From the NCBI RefSeq assembly GCF_030064675.1, contig NZ_CP116413.1:157001-221000 (forward strand): a stretch of DNA of 64,000 nucleotides, in the 5' to 3' direction. The position numbers and the translations under genes were made by a program. This DNA comes from Crossiella sp. CA-258035. GTDB lineage: Bacteria; Actinomycetota; Actinomycetes; Mycobacteriales; Pseudonocardiaceae. Below are positions 43,714 to 51,775 of the stretch, one piece after another (position 1 is the first letter of the stretch; each line of letters opens with the position of its first letter). Under the pieces are notes generated by a model. That model was not told the DNA's origin and ran no database searches. It saw only the letters and a list, made by a program, of their open reading frames with translations.

Positions 43714-45432
43714 TCAGGGCTTGGCGGTGATCCGGTCGGTGGCCGGAGGCGCCAGGTTCGGGTGCGCGGTCAGGTAACCGGTGAAGGCGTCCAGGTCGAT
43801 CGCGCCGCCGACCAGCTCGGTGCCCTTGGTCAGCTCGGTGAAGCCGTCGCCACCGCCGCCGAGGAAGTTGTTCACCGTCACCCGGTACTTGGCCGCCGGG
43901 TCCACCGGCTGCCCGGCCACCGTGATGCCGCTGACCCGGTTGCCCAGCGGGGCCGAGGCCGACCAGGAGTACTTCAGCGTGCTGGAGGGCTGGAGCACCC
44001 TGGTCACGATCCCGGCGGGGCCCTGCTGCCACTGCTGCTCCAGCACCGCCTTGAGCTGGGCGCCGGTCAGCGAGATGGTCTGCAGGATGTTGCCGAAGGG
44101 CTGCACCGCGTACGCCTCGCCGTAGGTGACCACGCCGTTGCCCTCACCGGCAGCCGAGGAGGCGAAGGTCAGGTCGGTGCGCACGCCGCCGGGGTTCATC
44201 AGCGCCAGTTGCGCGCCGGCCACCTGGGTGGCGGCCAGCTGCGAGTCCGCGATCAGGTTGCCCAGCTGGGACTCGCCGGAGGCCGCAGCGGTCCGGCCGA
44301 CATCGGCCGTGACCGAGCCGACCGGCCGGTTCGCGATCGGCGCGGCCTTGGTCTTGGCCTCCTCCACCAGCGCCTTGGTCTTGGCGTCCTCGGCCACGTC
44401 GCGGGTCACCACGGTGTTGAACGCCTTCACCGAGGACCGCACGAGGTCCCTGGTGCGCCAGTCGATCCGGGCGTCCACGGAAGACAGGATCCGGCCGAAG
44501 GAGGCGCCCTGCAGCACCGGGCGCGGGCTGCCGGCCGGGTCGTTGATCGAGCAGACGTACTGCTGGTGGCTGTGCCCGGTGAAGATCACGTCCACCTTGG
44601 CCGAGGCCTTCTGCGCGATCTCCCGCGCGGGGCCCGGCGTGGTGCGGCAGTCGTTGGGGCCGCCGCCCTCGGTGTTGTCGCCCTGGTGCAGCAGCACCGC
44701 GATCGCCTTGACCCCGAAGCGGTCCAGCGTGTCCGCGGTCCGGTTGATCGCCTCGACCTCGTCACCGAACTTCAGGCCCTTGATCGCCTCCGCGGAGACC
44801 ACGCTGGGCAGGTCCTCCAGCGGCACCCCGATCACCCCGACCGGCATGCCACCGGCCCAGGTGATGGTGAACGGCAGCGCGGCTGGCCGGTTGTCCTTCT
44901 CGAAGGTCATGTTCGCGGCCAGGATCGGGAACCGGGCGCCGCGGAAGCGGTCGCGGAACTGGCAGCCGTCCTTGGGGTGGCAGCCGCCGCGCTGCATGCG
45001 CAGCAGCTCGGCGTAGCCCTCGTCCAGCTCGTGGTTGCCCACCGCGCTGGCGGCCACCCCGATGTTGTTCATGAACTCGATGGTCGGCTCGTCGTGGAAG
45101 AGCGCCGAGGTGGTGGGCGAGGCGCCCACGTTGTCACCGGCGGAGAGCACGATCGAGTTGCGGGCCTGCGCGCGCAGGGTCTTCAGGTGGGTGGCGAAGT
45201 AGGCCGCGCCACCGGCTTCCACCTGCTTGCCGTCGGAGAGGGTGATCCGCCCGGACGACCCGGCAGGCGGTTCCAGGTTGCCGTGGAAGTCGTTGAAGGC
45301 GATCAACCGGACGTCCGTGCCGCCCCAACCGGCAGGCGTGGCCGCCGCGGTGCCCGCGGTGAGCCCGGCCACGGCCAGTACGGCCACCGCGAGGCTGCCC
45401 GCCCGGCGCAGCAGCCGTGTGGGATTGGTCAT
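43714..45432 (-). CDS. Secreted 5'-nucleotidase/metallophosphoesterase (UshA/YfkN type)
   Basis: A 572-residue exported enzyme. A signal peptide (LLRRAGSLAVAVLAVAGLTA) is followed by the calcineurin-like metal site: LIAFNDFHGNLEP (DxH), SAGDNVGASP (GDN), VGNHELDEG (GNHE) and FTGHSHQQYVC (GHxH). The C-terminal 5'-nucleotidase domain has GNLIADSQLAATQ and NPGGVRTDL. The ATG at 45432 gives the full signal peptide. It frees phosphate and nucleosides from extracellular nucleotides. It abuts the MarR gene tail to tail with no gap. Confidence 0.93.
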   Translation of the reverse strand: MTNPTRLLRRAGSLAVAVLAVAGLTAGTAAATPAGWGGTDVRLIAFNDFHGNLEPPAGSSGRITLSDGKQVEAGGAAYFATHLKTLRAQARNSIVLSAGDNVGASPTTSALFHDEPTIEFMNNIGVAASAVGNHELDEGYAELLRMQRGGCHPKDGCQFRDRFRGARFPILAANMTFEKDNRPAALPFTITWAGGMPVGVIGVPLEDLPSVVSAEAIKGLKFGDEVEAINRTADTLDRFGVKAIAVLLHQGDNTEGGGPNDCRTTPGPAREIAQKASAKVDVIFTGHSHQQYVCSINDPAGSPRPVLQGASFGRILSSVDARIDWRTRDLVRSSVKAFNTVVTRDVAEDAKTKALVEEAKTKAAPIANRPVGSVTADVGRTAAASGESQLGNLIADSQLAATQVAGAQLALMNPGGVRTDLTFASSAAGEGNGVVTYGEAYAVQPFGNILQTISLTGAQLKAVLEQQWQQGPAGIVTRVLQPSSTLKYSWSASAPLGNRVSGITVAGQPVDPAAKYRVTVNNFLGGGGDGFTELTKGTELVGGAIDLDAFTGYLTAHPNLAPPATDRITAKP

Positions 45433-45572
45433 GTGTCGCTGTCCCTCCTCCGGGCCTGCCGCGGGGTGCGGAGCCCGGCCGAGCAGTCTGCCTCGTGTCA
45501 ATGGCGGTACACCAGTGGTGTGGTCGCGTCGTGATGAACAGCGCCGGAGCAAGGAACCAATAGCCTGGACCG

Positions 45573-46046
45573 GTGACATCCGAGCCGCGACCCGAACCCA
45601 GGTGGCTGACCGAGCCGGAGATGCGGGCCTGGCGCACCTACATCGTGGGCAGCCAGCTACTGGCCTACCAGCTCAACCGGGAACTGCAGGACGAGCACGG
45701 CCTCACCCTGGCCGACTACGAGATCCTGGTCCGCCTCTCCGAACAGCCGGAGCAGCGGATGCGGATGAGCCAGCTGGCCGGCGAGGTGGCCAGCTCCAAG
45801 AGCCGCCTGTCCCACCAGATCACCAGGATGGAACGCGCGGGCCTGGTGACCAGGGTGGACTGCCCCAGCGACGGCCGGGGCGTGTTCGCCCAGCTCACCG
45901 AGAGCGGCATCACCCGCCTGAAGACCGCGGCCCCGGCCCACCTGGACGGCGTACGCAGCCACCTGGTTGACCTGCTCACCCCGGCCGAGCACACCGCGCT
46001 GGCCACGATCTTCGCCAAGGTCCAGGACCACCTGGCCGGTCGCTAG
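45573..46046 (+). CDS. MarR-family regulator
   Basis: A 157-residue winged-helix protein with the helical dimerisation start ([19 protein letters not shown]), the HTH region [22 protein letters not shown] and the wing [17 protein letters not shown]. The GTG at 45573 is used because it gives a full first dimerisation helix. It stands between a divergent 5'-nucleotidase gene (140 bases away) and tRNA-Ser, so its target is probably itself or a distant gene. Confidence 0.87.
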   Translation: MTSEPRPEPRWLTEPEMRAWRTYIVGSQLLAYQLNRELQDEHGLTLADYEILVRLSEQPEQRMRMSQLAGEVASSKSRLSHQITRMERAGLVTRVDCPSDGRGVFAQLTESGITRLKTAAPAHLDGVRSHLVDLLTPAEHTALATIFAKVQDHLAGR

Positions 46047-46082
46047 CACGCGATCAGCGGCGACCGACTAATCTTTCCTCTC

Positions 46083-46170
46083 GGAAGCGTGGCAGAGCGG
46101 CCGAATGCACCCGCCTTGAAAGCGGGAGACCTTAACGGGTCCGGGGGTTCAAATCCCTCCGCTTCCGCCA
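46083..46170 (+). tRNA. tRNA-Ser(UGA)
   Basis: Acceptor arms GGAAGCG and CGCTTCC pair fully, followed by G and an encoded CCA (46168-46170). The anticodon stem CCCGC/GCGGG closes the loop CTTGAAA, anticodon TGA. A long variable arm (GAGACCTTAACGGGTCC) and the GGTTCAAATCC T-arm are those of a class II serine tRNA. TAATCT eight bases upstream may be its -10 element. Confidence 0.97.
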
Positions 46171-46190
46171 TCCTCCCTGGGCGGGAAACC

Positions 46191-46997
46191 TCAGCCCGCC
46201 AGGAAGCCGACGTACATCCAGTAGCCGAAGGCGGTCACCGGCACCGCCAGCAGCGCCAGGCAGCAGACCGCGCCCAGCAAGCCGCACAGCAGCTGGCCGA
46301 TGGCGGGCTGGCCCTTGGCGATCTTCGGGTTCTTCGGGTCGTAGGTGATGTCCGCGGGACCGAGCGGCCTGCGCTGGAACACGAACACCGCCGACTCGAC
46401 CTCCATCGACCTGCCGGTGGCGGTGACGAACCGCAGCACCGGGGTCTTGGTGTGGTCCGCACGGCTCTCCTGGTAGCGGATGATCTTGCCCTGCACCGTG
46501 ACGCCGCGGCGGTGCAGCGTCCACAGGTCGCGCAGCAGCCAGCGCCAGACGGCGTGCAGGCACCGGATCGCCACCACGGCCAGGCCGATGAGCACGGCCA
46601 GCGCGGCCGCGATGATCAGCCCGTTCTCCAGGCCCGCCCACCAGATCAGCAGCAGCGTCGCGGTGGCCGCGCCCAGCGCCACCTTGACCGCCAGGGACAT
46701 CGGCCTGCGCTGCCGGGCCTGCGCGGTGGTGGTCGCCGCCGGGTCGTGCTCGACCTTGCGCATCGCCCGGTCCAGCGCCGTCGCGAAGGCGGCCACCGCG
46801 GCATCGTTGCCGCCCACCACCTCGTAGGACTCCGCCGCGGTGGTCAGCACCACGCTCCGCCCTGAGGTGTGATGACTGGTCAGGGCCGCCAGCGGCACCC
46901 GCCTGCTCAGTCCCCCGCGGAAGACCTCGACCTCCGACTTCCCCAGCCGGAAAACCCCGCCGCGACCCTTCAGGACCACGACCGCATCGTTCGCCAT
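46191..46997 (-). CDS. Hypothetical membrane protein with DUF3592-like region
   Basis: A 268-residue protein. Residues 1-85 look like a small soluble beta/alpha domain ([21 protein letters not shown]) with no membrane segment. Two membrane helices follow ([17 protein letters not shown] and [17 protein letters not shown]), then a beta-rich region resembling DUF3592 ([35 protein letters not shown]) and a final pair of hydrophobic segments. The ATG at 46997 follows no strong ribosome site. Function unknown; the PH-like head and DUF3592 region suggest a membrane-bound sensor or scaffold only loosely. Confidence 0.65.
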   Translation of the reverse strand: MANDAVVVLKGRGGVFRLGKSEVEVFRGGLSRRVPLAALTSHHTSGRSVVLTTAAESYEVVGGNDAAVAAFATALDRAMRKVEHDPAATTTAQARQRRPMSLAVKVALGAATATLLLIWWAGLENGLIIAAALAVLIGLAVVAIRCLHAVWRWLLRDLWTLHRRGVTVQGKIIRYQESRADHTKTPVLRFVTATGRSMEVESAVFVFQRRPLGPADITYDPKNPKIAKGQPAIGQLLCGLLGAVCCLALLAVPVTAFGYWMYVGFLAG

Positions 46998-47055
46998 GGC
47001 GCAGACCGTAGGGCAGCGTGATCGGCCGGATCGGCGGAATCGGCGAACTGACTCC

Positions 47056-47499
47056 TCAGGCGGTGATGCCGGGGTCGGTCAGTACCGCGGAGCAGCGGGC
47101 CAGCAGGGCGCGCAGGGTGACCCGCTCGGCGGCGGTGAACTCCGCGGACAGGCGGCGCTCCACCGCGCTGGCGCGTTTGTCCGCCTGCTCGAAGGTGGTC
47201 CGGCCTGCCTCGGTCAGCCGGGTCTCCAGGACGTTGCGGTGCAGCTCATGGGGGGCGCGCTCGATCAGGCCCGCGGACTCCAGGTTGCGCAGGATGGTGG
47301 TCATCGTCTGCGGGGTGACCCGGCAGCGGCGGGCCAGCTCGGCGGCGGAGATGCCCGGCTGCCCGGCGAGCACCAGCAGTGCCGCGTACTGCGCGACGGT
47401 CAGGCCGACCGGCCGCAGGACCGCCTGCTTGACGCCCATCAGCTCGTGCTCGACGCGCTTGACGTCCCCGCCGAGGCGCTCATCCAACGGCATGCCCAT
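47056..47499 (-). CDS. MarR-family regulator (divergent from the SMP-30-like gene)
   Basis: A 147-residue winged-helix protein with LTVAQYAALLVLAGQPGISAAELARRCRVTPQTMTTILRNLE spanning the HTH (given here as a run in parts: LTVAQYAALLVL, ISAAELARRCRVT, PQTMTTILRN) and a wing ELHRNVLETRLTEAG that lacks the usual DxR acid. Its start is about 100 bases from the divergent secreted propeller gene, and palindromic repeats lie between, so it probably represses that gene and itself. Confidence 0.85.
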   Translation of the reverse strand: MGMPLDERLGGDVKRVEHELMGVKQAVLRPVGLTVAQYAALLVLAGQPGISAAELARRCRVTPQTMTTILRNLESAGLIERAPHELHRNVLETRLTEAGRTTFEQADKRASAVERRLSAEFTAAERVTLRALLARCSAVLTDPGITA

Positions 47500-47511
47500 G
47501 GCGCTGATCGT

Positions 47512-47579
47512 ACGAGCATCAGACTTCTGTTCGCCTGTTGACGAGCATCAGGGTACTGATTACATTCCGAACCCTGATG
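47512..47579. promoter_or_regulatory. Direct and inverted repeats between marR and the SMP-30-like gene
   Basis: ACGAGCATCAG occurs twice (47512-47522 and 47541-47551). The second copy also begins an inverted repeat CATCAGGGT (47546-47554) / ACCCTGATG (47571-47579) with a 16-base spacer. Placement in the short divergent gap fits operators for the adjacent MarR protein. Confidence 0.6.
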
Positions 47580-47600
47580 AACAACAGCGATCGGAGCAAC

Positions 47601-48587
47601 ATGAGCAAGCTGATGACTGGGCGTCGTGCGCTGCTCGTCCTGGCGGTGGCCGCCGCGTCCGTCGTGGCCGGGACACCGGCCGCCGGAGCCGCGCCCGGCC
47701 GCTTACCCGAGGTGATCTCGGCCAGTTCGCCGCACCTGCACCCCGAGGGCGTCGCCTGGGACCCGCTGCGCCGGTCCTTCCTGGTCAGCTCGATGCGCTA
47801 CGGCACCGTGTCGGTGGTCCGCCCGGACGGCGCGGTCCGCACCCTGGCCGCCGACCCCCGGATGGTCTCCACCTTCGGCGTGCACACCGACGCCGCCCGC
47901 GGCCGGGTGCTGACCACCTACGGCGACTTCGGCGTCGGTGTGCGCTCCACGCCGGAGACCGTCCGCAAGTCCTCCGGCCTCGGCATCTTCGACCTGCGCA
48001 CCGGCCGCCTGCTGCACCTGGTCGACCTGGCCATCGGCGCGGGCGACCACGCCGCCAACGACCTGACCATCGACGCCGCGGGCAACGCCTACGTCACCGA
48101 CCCGTTCAGCGACGCGATCTACCGGGTGGACGTGCACGGCCGCGCCTCGGTGCTGATCCGCGACCCGCGCCTGCTCAGCAACGGCATCGGCATGAACGGC
48201 ATCGTCTGGCACCCCAGCGGCCACCTGCTCGCGGTCAACTACGCCACCGGCACGCTGTGGCGGATCCCGGTGGCCCACCCGGAGCGCCTGGCCCAGGTCA
48301 GCCTGCCCGAGCCGCTGGTCGGCGGCGACGGCCTGGACCTGCGCCCGGACGGCTCGCTCACCGTGGTCACCAACAAGCTCTCCGCCCCCGGCCGGGTCGC
48401 GGTCCGGGTGCTGCGCTCCGCCGACGGCTGGCGCTCGGCCAGGGTCGTCCACCGCGCCGAGCCCTGGGCCGACACCGAGCCGACCACCGTGGCCCGCACC
48501 CCGCACGGCAGCTACGTGCTCGACGGCCGCCTCTCCGCCCTGCTCGCGGGCCAGCCGGTGAACACCTTCACCCTGCGCCGCGTCTAG
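47601..48587 (+). CDS. Secreted SMP-30/gluconolactonase-like beta-propeller protein
   Basis: A 328-residue exported protein with signal peptide (ALLVLAVAAASVVAGTPAAG) and six-bladed propeller features: PEGVAWDPLRRSFLVSSM, NDLTIDAAGNAYVTDPFSDAIYRV and NGIGMNGIVWHPSGHLLAVNY. These match SMP-30/gluconolaconase-type domains, where conserved Glu, Asn and Asp ligate a metal. The ATG at 47601 has CGGAG upstream; earlier ATGs lie within the operator. Probably induced when the divergent MarR regulator binds its ligand. Enzymatic substrate (a lactone or sugar) is not identifiable. Confidence 0.8.
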   Translation: MSKLMTGRRALLVLAVAAASVVAGTPAAGAAPGRLPEVISASSPHLHPEGVAWDPLRRSFLVSSMRYGTVSVVRPDGAVRTLAADPRMVSTFGVHTDAARGRVLTTYGDFGVGVRSTPETVRKSSGLGIFDLRTGRLLHLVDLAIGAGDHAANDLTIDAAGNAYVTDPFSDAIYRVDVHGRASVLIRDPRLLSNGIGMNGIVWHPSGHLLAVNYATGTLWRIPVAHPERLAQVSLPEPLVGGDGLDLRPDGSLTVVTNKLSAPGRVAVRVLRSADGWRSARVVHRAEPWADTEPTTVARTPHGSYVLDGRLSALLAGQPVNTFTLRRV

Positions 48588-49027
48588 GACCGCCTGCGGG
48601 AGCGGGCGATCGTCCTGGCCCGGCGGCAGAGGTCGTCCACGATCTCCGTCGCCGCGGTCGGGGTGGTCCCGGTGCCGGGATCGCAGCAGCTCGGCTTGGT
48701 CCGCTTGGTGCTGTCCGAGGGGCGCACGCCGGCCAGCAGGTACAGCAGCTCGTAGACGTCCTGGCCCGGATCGGCGTCGTGCGGCCCGACCAGCAGCACG
48801 TAGGCGGAGTCGGCCTGGTTGAAGGCGACCACCACCCGGTCCGCGCCGCGCAGGTGCCGCACGCACAGTCGGGGCAACGGCTCCGGCCCGGTGACCCGGT
48901 AGGACAGCGCGGCACAGCCCCTGTGGCTCAGCTCGTCCAGGAAGTGCTCGTAGGCCCGCCGCGACGGCCCGCGCAACGCGGCGACCTGGGCGATCGCGAC
49001 CGGCGTCTCGACAACGGTGATGGGCAT
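48584..49027 (-). CDS. Hypothetical protein, possible RelE/ParE-like toxin
   Basis: A 147-residue protein. RGPSRRAYEHFLDELSHRGCAAL resembles the two-helix start of RelE-like toxins, and GADRVVVAFNQADSAYVLLVG with DPGQDVYELLYLLAGV fits the beta-sheet core of an mRNA-interferase fold. A basic C-terminus (RRARTIARSRRRS) is also toxin-like. It lies 13 bases after a gene for an HTH protein of similar size, the usual antitoxin-first arrangement. Pattern-based call only; the protein is longer than typical RelE (about 90-100 residues). Confidence 0.5.
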   Translation of the reverse strand: MPITVVETPVAIAQVAALRGPSRRAYEHFLDELSHRGCAALSYRVTGPEPLPRLCVRHLRGADRVVVAFNQADSAYVLLVGPHDADPGQDVYELLYLLAGVRPSDSTKRTKPSCCDPGTGTTPTAATEIVDDLCRRARTIARSRRRS

Positions 49028-49040
49028 GGGCTGCGGCCGC

Positions 49041-49487
49041 TCACCCCCGCCGGACGACGCGTCCCTCGCCGCGGTTCATCTGCTCCAGGCTCTCCGCCAG
49101 GTCCAGCCGGTCCAGCAACGCCTGGTCCCGCAACCGCCGGTGCACCTCGTCCAACAGCCCCCTGTTCCGCCCGGCCTGCCGCAGGTCCTCCACCAGCACC
49201 CGCACCTGGTGCAGCCGCCGCACATCGATCCGCAACGTCGGATCCACCTGCGCGATGGTCAGCACACCCTCACTGGCCCAGGCCCGCACGGTCTTCTCGG
49301 TCAGCTCCAGCAACTCCCCGGCCACCGCCGGCCGCACCGGCAGCGCCCCCGCCAGCCGCTTCTCCGCAAGGCTCAACAGCCGCTGCCGCCGATCGTCGTT
49401 GCGCGGCAACGTCTCCGCGACCTCGGAGATCACCTCGACCTCGGCGAAGAGATCCCGCAGCTGCTGGGTCTCGGTCACGATCGACAT
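49041..49487 (-). CDS. HTH protein, possible antitoxin partner
   Basis: A 148-residue protein. Residues about 50-80 (GELLELTEKTVRAWASEGVL) form a MerR/excisionase-like helix-turn-helix, followed by a helical C-terminal part with LHQVRVLVEDLRQAGRNRG. An inverted repeat CTACCG (49507-49512) / CGGTAG (49530-49535) in the AT-rich gap upstream is a fitting autoregulatory operator. Cotranscribed with the putative toxin gene 13 bases downstream. It could equally be a stand-alone regulator. Confidence 0.55.
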   Translation of the reverse strand: MSIVTETQQLRDLFAEVEVISEVAETLPRNDDRRQRLLSLAEKRLAGALPVRPAVAGELLELTEKTVRAWASEGVLTIAQVDPTLRIDVRRLHQVRVLVEDLRQAGRNRGLLDEVHRRLRDQALLDRLDLAESLEQMNRGEGRVVRRG

Positions 49488-49551
49488 GGCCAGCCCCTTC
49501 CTTCAGCTACCGATTATTCGCCTATTTTCCGGTAGTGGTCAATAGCCGTCA

Positions 49552-50010
49552 TCACTTGAGCCGCTGGCAGGCCGGGACCGCGCGGTAGGCGGCTTGGAAG
49601 CCCTCCGAGAGCTGGCCGCCCAGCACCGCGACCTTCGCGTCGGCCTCCTCATCACCCCGCTTGGCGACCGCGTCCACCTCGGTCATCACCTGCTTCAGAT
49701 CGGCCTCACTGGTGATCTTGGCCGTCTCCAGCTTCTGGGCCAGCTCGTTCTGCACCCGCAGGTTCGTCTCGTGCCGTTCGATCCAGTACTGGCGCAGCTC
49801 GGGCAGTGCCGCCTCGTCGAGCTTCTTCGGCTGTGTCTCCTGGTGCAGGACCACCGGCAGGCTCAGCGCGCACGCCTTGGCCAGCCAGACCGCGGCGGCC
49901 GGGTCCGGTGTCTGGGTCTCGGTCATCTTCGTGGTGGTGGTGAAGCGGATCGTGCAGGCGCTGGTGGCCAGCAGCAACAGGGCCGTGAGCGCGGCGAGCT
50001 TGACCTTCAT
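49552..50010 (-). CDS. Hypothetical lipoprotein
   Basis: A 152-residue protein with a lipoprotein signal MKVKLAALTALLLLATSAC (lipobox ATSAC, Cys19). The mature part is Thr-rich at first (TIRFTTTTKMTETQT), then helical with heptad-like charge patterns (RQYWIERHETNLRVQNELAQKLETAKI in two parts around residues 70-97) and a closing Cys (VPACQRLK). Probably a surface-anchored helical protein. No family is recognised. Confidence 0.7.
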   Translation of the reverse strand: MKVKLAALTALLLLATSACTIRFTTTTKMTETQTPDPAAAVWLAKACALSLPVVLHQETQPKKLDEAALPELRQYWIERHETNLRVQNELAQKLETAKITSEADLKQVMTEVDAVAKRGDEEADAKVAVLGGQLSEGFQAAYRAVPACQRLK

Positions 50011-50157
50011 GTCTCCCCCGGATGGTCGTTGCTACCTGGGGAGACACCGCGCAGGGCGGAAATGGTTGTCACCTGGTGAACACGCGGTCTCGCTGGAATT
50101 GCTCCGTATGGTTGGTCACGTTGACTGGTGTTCACCCTCGCGTGGTTGGCTGAGCTC

Positions 50158-50865
50158 ATGACGCAGACCCGAACCGAGACGCTCCTGCTGACCGACGGCA
50201 GCGAACTGCGCTGCACCGTGGCCGAGCCGGACGGAGTGGTACGGGGCGGGCTGGTGCTGCTGCACGAGGCCCGCGGGGTCACCGACGCGGTACGCGGGCT
50301 GGCCACCAGTCTCGCCGAGGAGGGCTGGCTGACCGTCGCTCCACATCTCTACCACCGCGACGGCGACGACGAGCAGATCGACTCCGATGACGACCACCGG
50401 GTGGCGGACAAGGTCAGCCGCCTCTCCGGCGACTCCGTGCTGGCCGACACCGACGCCGCCTTCGCCTGGCTGGCCCAGCAGGGCGTGGCCGCGGACCGGA
50501 TGGGCATCGTGGGCTTCGGCCTCGGCGGTTCGGTCGCCCTGGTGGTCGCGGCCAGCCGCACCCTGGGCGCGGCGGTCACCATCAGCGGCGGCGGCATCGT
50601 CGCGCCGCTGTCGGAGGGGCTGCCCTCGCTGGTCGAGGTGGCCGGCGAGCTGACCTGTCCGTGGCTGGGCATCTACAGCGACGCGGTCAAGGCCATCCCC
50701 GCCGAGGACGTGGCCAAACTGCGCGACGCGGCGGCCGGCTCCGGCGTGGCCACCGACGTGGTCCGCTACCCCGGACCGGTCGAGGGCGAGGGCGAGCAGG
50801 ACCCGGCCGCTGTCTCCGACGCCTGGCAGCGCACCCTCAACTGGTTCGACGCGCACCTGCGCTGA
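50158..50865 (+). CDS. Dienelactone hydrolase-like protein lacking the nucleophile
   Basis: A 235-residue alpha/beta-hydrolase of the dienelactone hydrolase family (GLVLLHEARGVTDAVRGLA near the start, HLYHRDGDD, and a C-terminal WQRTLNWFDAHL). In active enzymes the elbow is G-x-C-x-G; here it reads GFGLGGSVALVV, with Gly where Cys should be, so the standard reaction is unlikely. The ATG at 50158 is supported by the start of similarity. It sits alone between a lipoprotein gene and the WXG100 pair. It may be a binding protein or use different chemistry. Confidence 0.85.
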   Translation: MTQTRTETLLLTDGSELRCTVAEPDGVVRGGLVLLHEARGVTDAVRGLATSLAEEGWLTVAPHLYHRDGDDEQIDSDDDHRVADKVSRLSGDSVLADTDAAFAWLAQQGVAADRMGIVGFGLGGSVALVVAASRTLGAAVTISGGGIVAPLSEGLPSLVEVAGELTCPWLGIYSDAVKAIPAEDVAKLRDAAAGSGVATDVVRYPGPVEGEGEQDPAAVSDAWQRTLNWFDAHLR

Positions 50866-51029
50866 CACCCGTTCCGCATGTCCTCACCCTGTGTGAACAC
50901 TGGTTTTTCCGGGTGACGATTTTCCTGGGAACCGCACAGGCCCCCCGGTGCGTCTGACACCATGTCGGCGGGTTCCCACTCCGAGGGGCTCCCGAATACC
51001 ACTGAACTGGTCGTAAGGGGAGAGCGCAC

Positions 51030-51335
51030 ATGAGTTACGGCGCTTCACTGGAGGAGATGCGGCGCGCCGCCCAGGACGTCCGCAAGGTCAACGGCGATGT
51101 CGACAACCAGCTGCGCCTGCTGCGTCAGCAGGTGCAGGACGTCAAGTCGTTCTGGCGCGGCGAGGCGGCCAAGGCGTTCGACACGCTCATGGAGCAGTGG
51201 GACCGGGACGCCCTGAAGCTGAACCTCGCGCTGAGCGACATCGCAGGCAACCTGGACAACATGCACAAGGGCTACGCCCAGCAGGAAGAGCAGCACCAGC
51301 AGGGCATGAGCAAGATCCAGAACGAGCTGGGCTGA
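51030..51335 (+). CDS. WXG100-family secreted protein (Esx-like), first of a pair
   Basis: A 101-residue helical hairpin protein with the WxG turn in SFWRGEAAKAF (about residues 42-52) and a C-terminal YxxxE secretion motif (YAQQE). GGGGAG precedes the ATG. Such proteins leave the cell through type VII (ESX) secretion as heterodimers. Its partner follows 26 bases later. No EccC, EccD or mycosin gene is near, so export must use machinery encoded elsewhere. Confidence 0.92.
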   Translation: MSYGASLEEMRRAAQDVRKVNGDVDNQLRLLRQQVQDVKSFWRGEAAKAFDTLMEQWDRDALKLNLALSDIAGNLDNMHKGYAQQEEQHQQGMSKIQNELG

Positions 51336-51361
51336 GCGCGGGACAACGGGGAGCGAAGACG

Positions 51362-51652
51362 ATGAGCGGCGAAATCGAAGTCAGTTTCGAGCAGCTGGGC
51401 AACACCGCGGACAAGGTCCGCAGCACCTCCGGTGAGCTGGAGCGCCTGCTCGGCGACCTGAAGGCCAACCTGGCCCCGACCGCGGCCACCTGGTCCGGCA
51501 AGGCGGCCGAGGCGTGGCAGGTGCACCAGCAGCGCTGGGACTCCTCCTACGAGGACCTCAAGAGCGTGCTGGCCCAGATCGGCCGGGCGCTGGAGAGCGC
51601 CAACCAGAACTACCAGGACGCGGAGTCCCGCAACGTCAAGCGCTGGGGCTGA
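51362..51652 (+). CDS. WXG100-family secreted protein (Esx-like), second of a pair
   Basis: A 96-residue partner of the preceding protein, with the WxG turn in ATWSGKAAEAW and a C-terminal YxxxE (YQDAE). Helices flank the turn on both sides, giving the four-helix EsxA/EsxB-type heterodimer. The ATG at 51362 follows a GGAGCG ribosome site. Co-transcribed with its partner. Confidence 0.92.
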   Translation: MSGEIEVSFEQLGNTADKVRSTSGELERLLGDLKANLAPTAATWSGKAAEAWQVHQQRWDSSYEDLKSVLAQIGRALESANQNYQDAESRNVKRWG

Positions 51653-51775
51653 TTCCGCAACCGTGCTTAGCCACGCGACCCCGGCCGGACACCACGGCGC
51701 GGGGTCGTTCGGCGTTCTGGGACGCTGCTCACCACACCTGGCCTGATCGGCGGCGATCGGCTAGGAACTCAAGAC

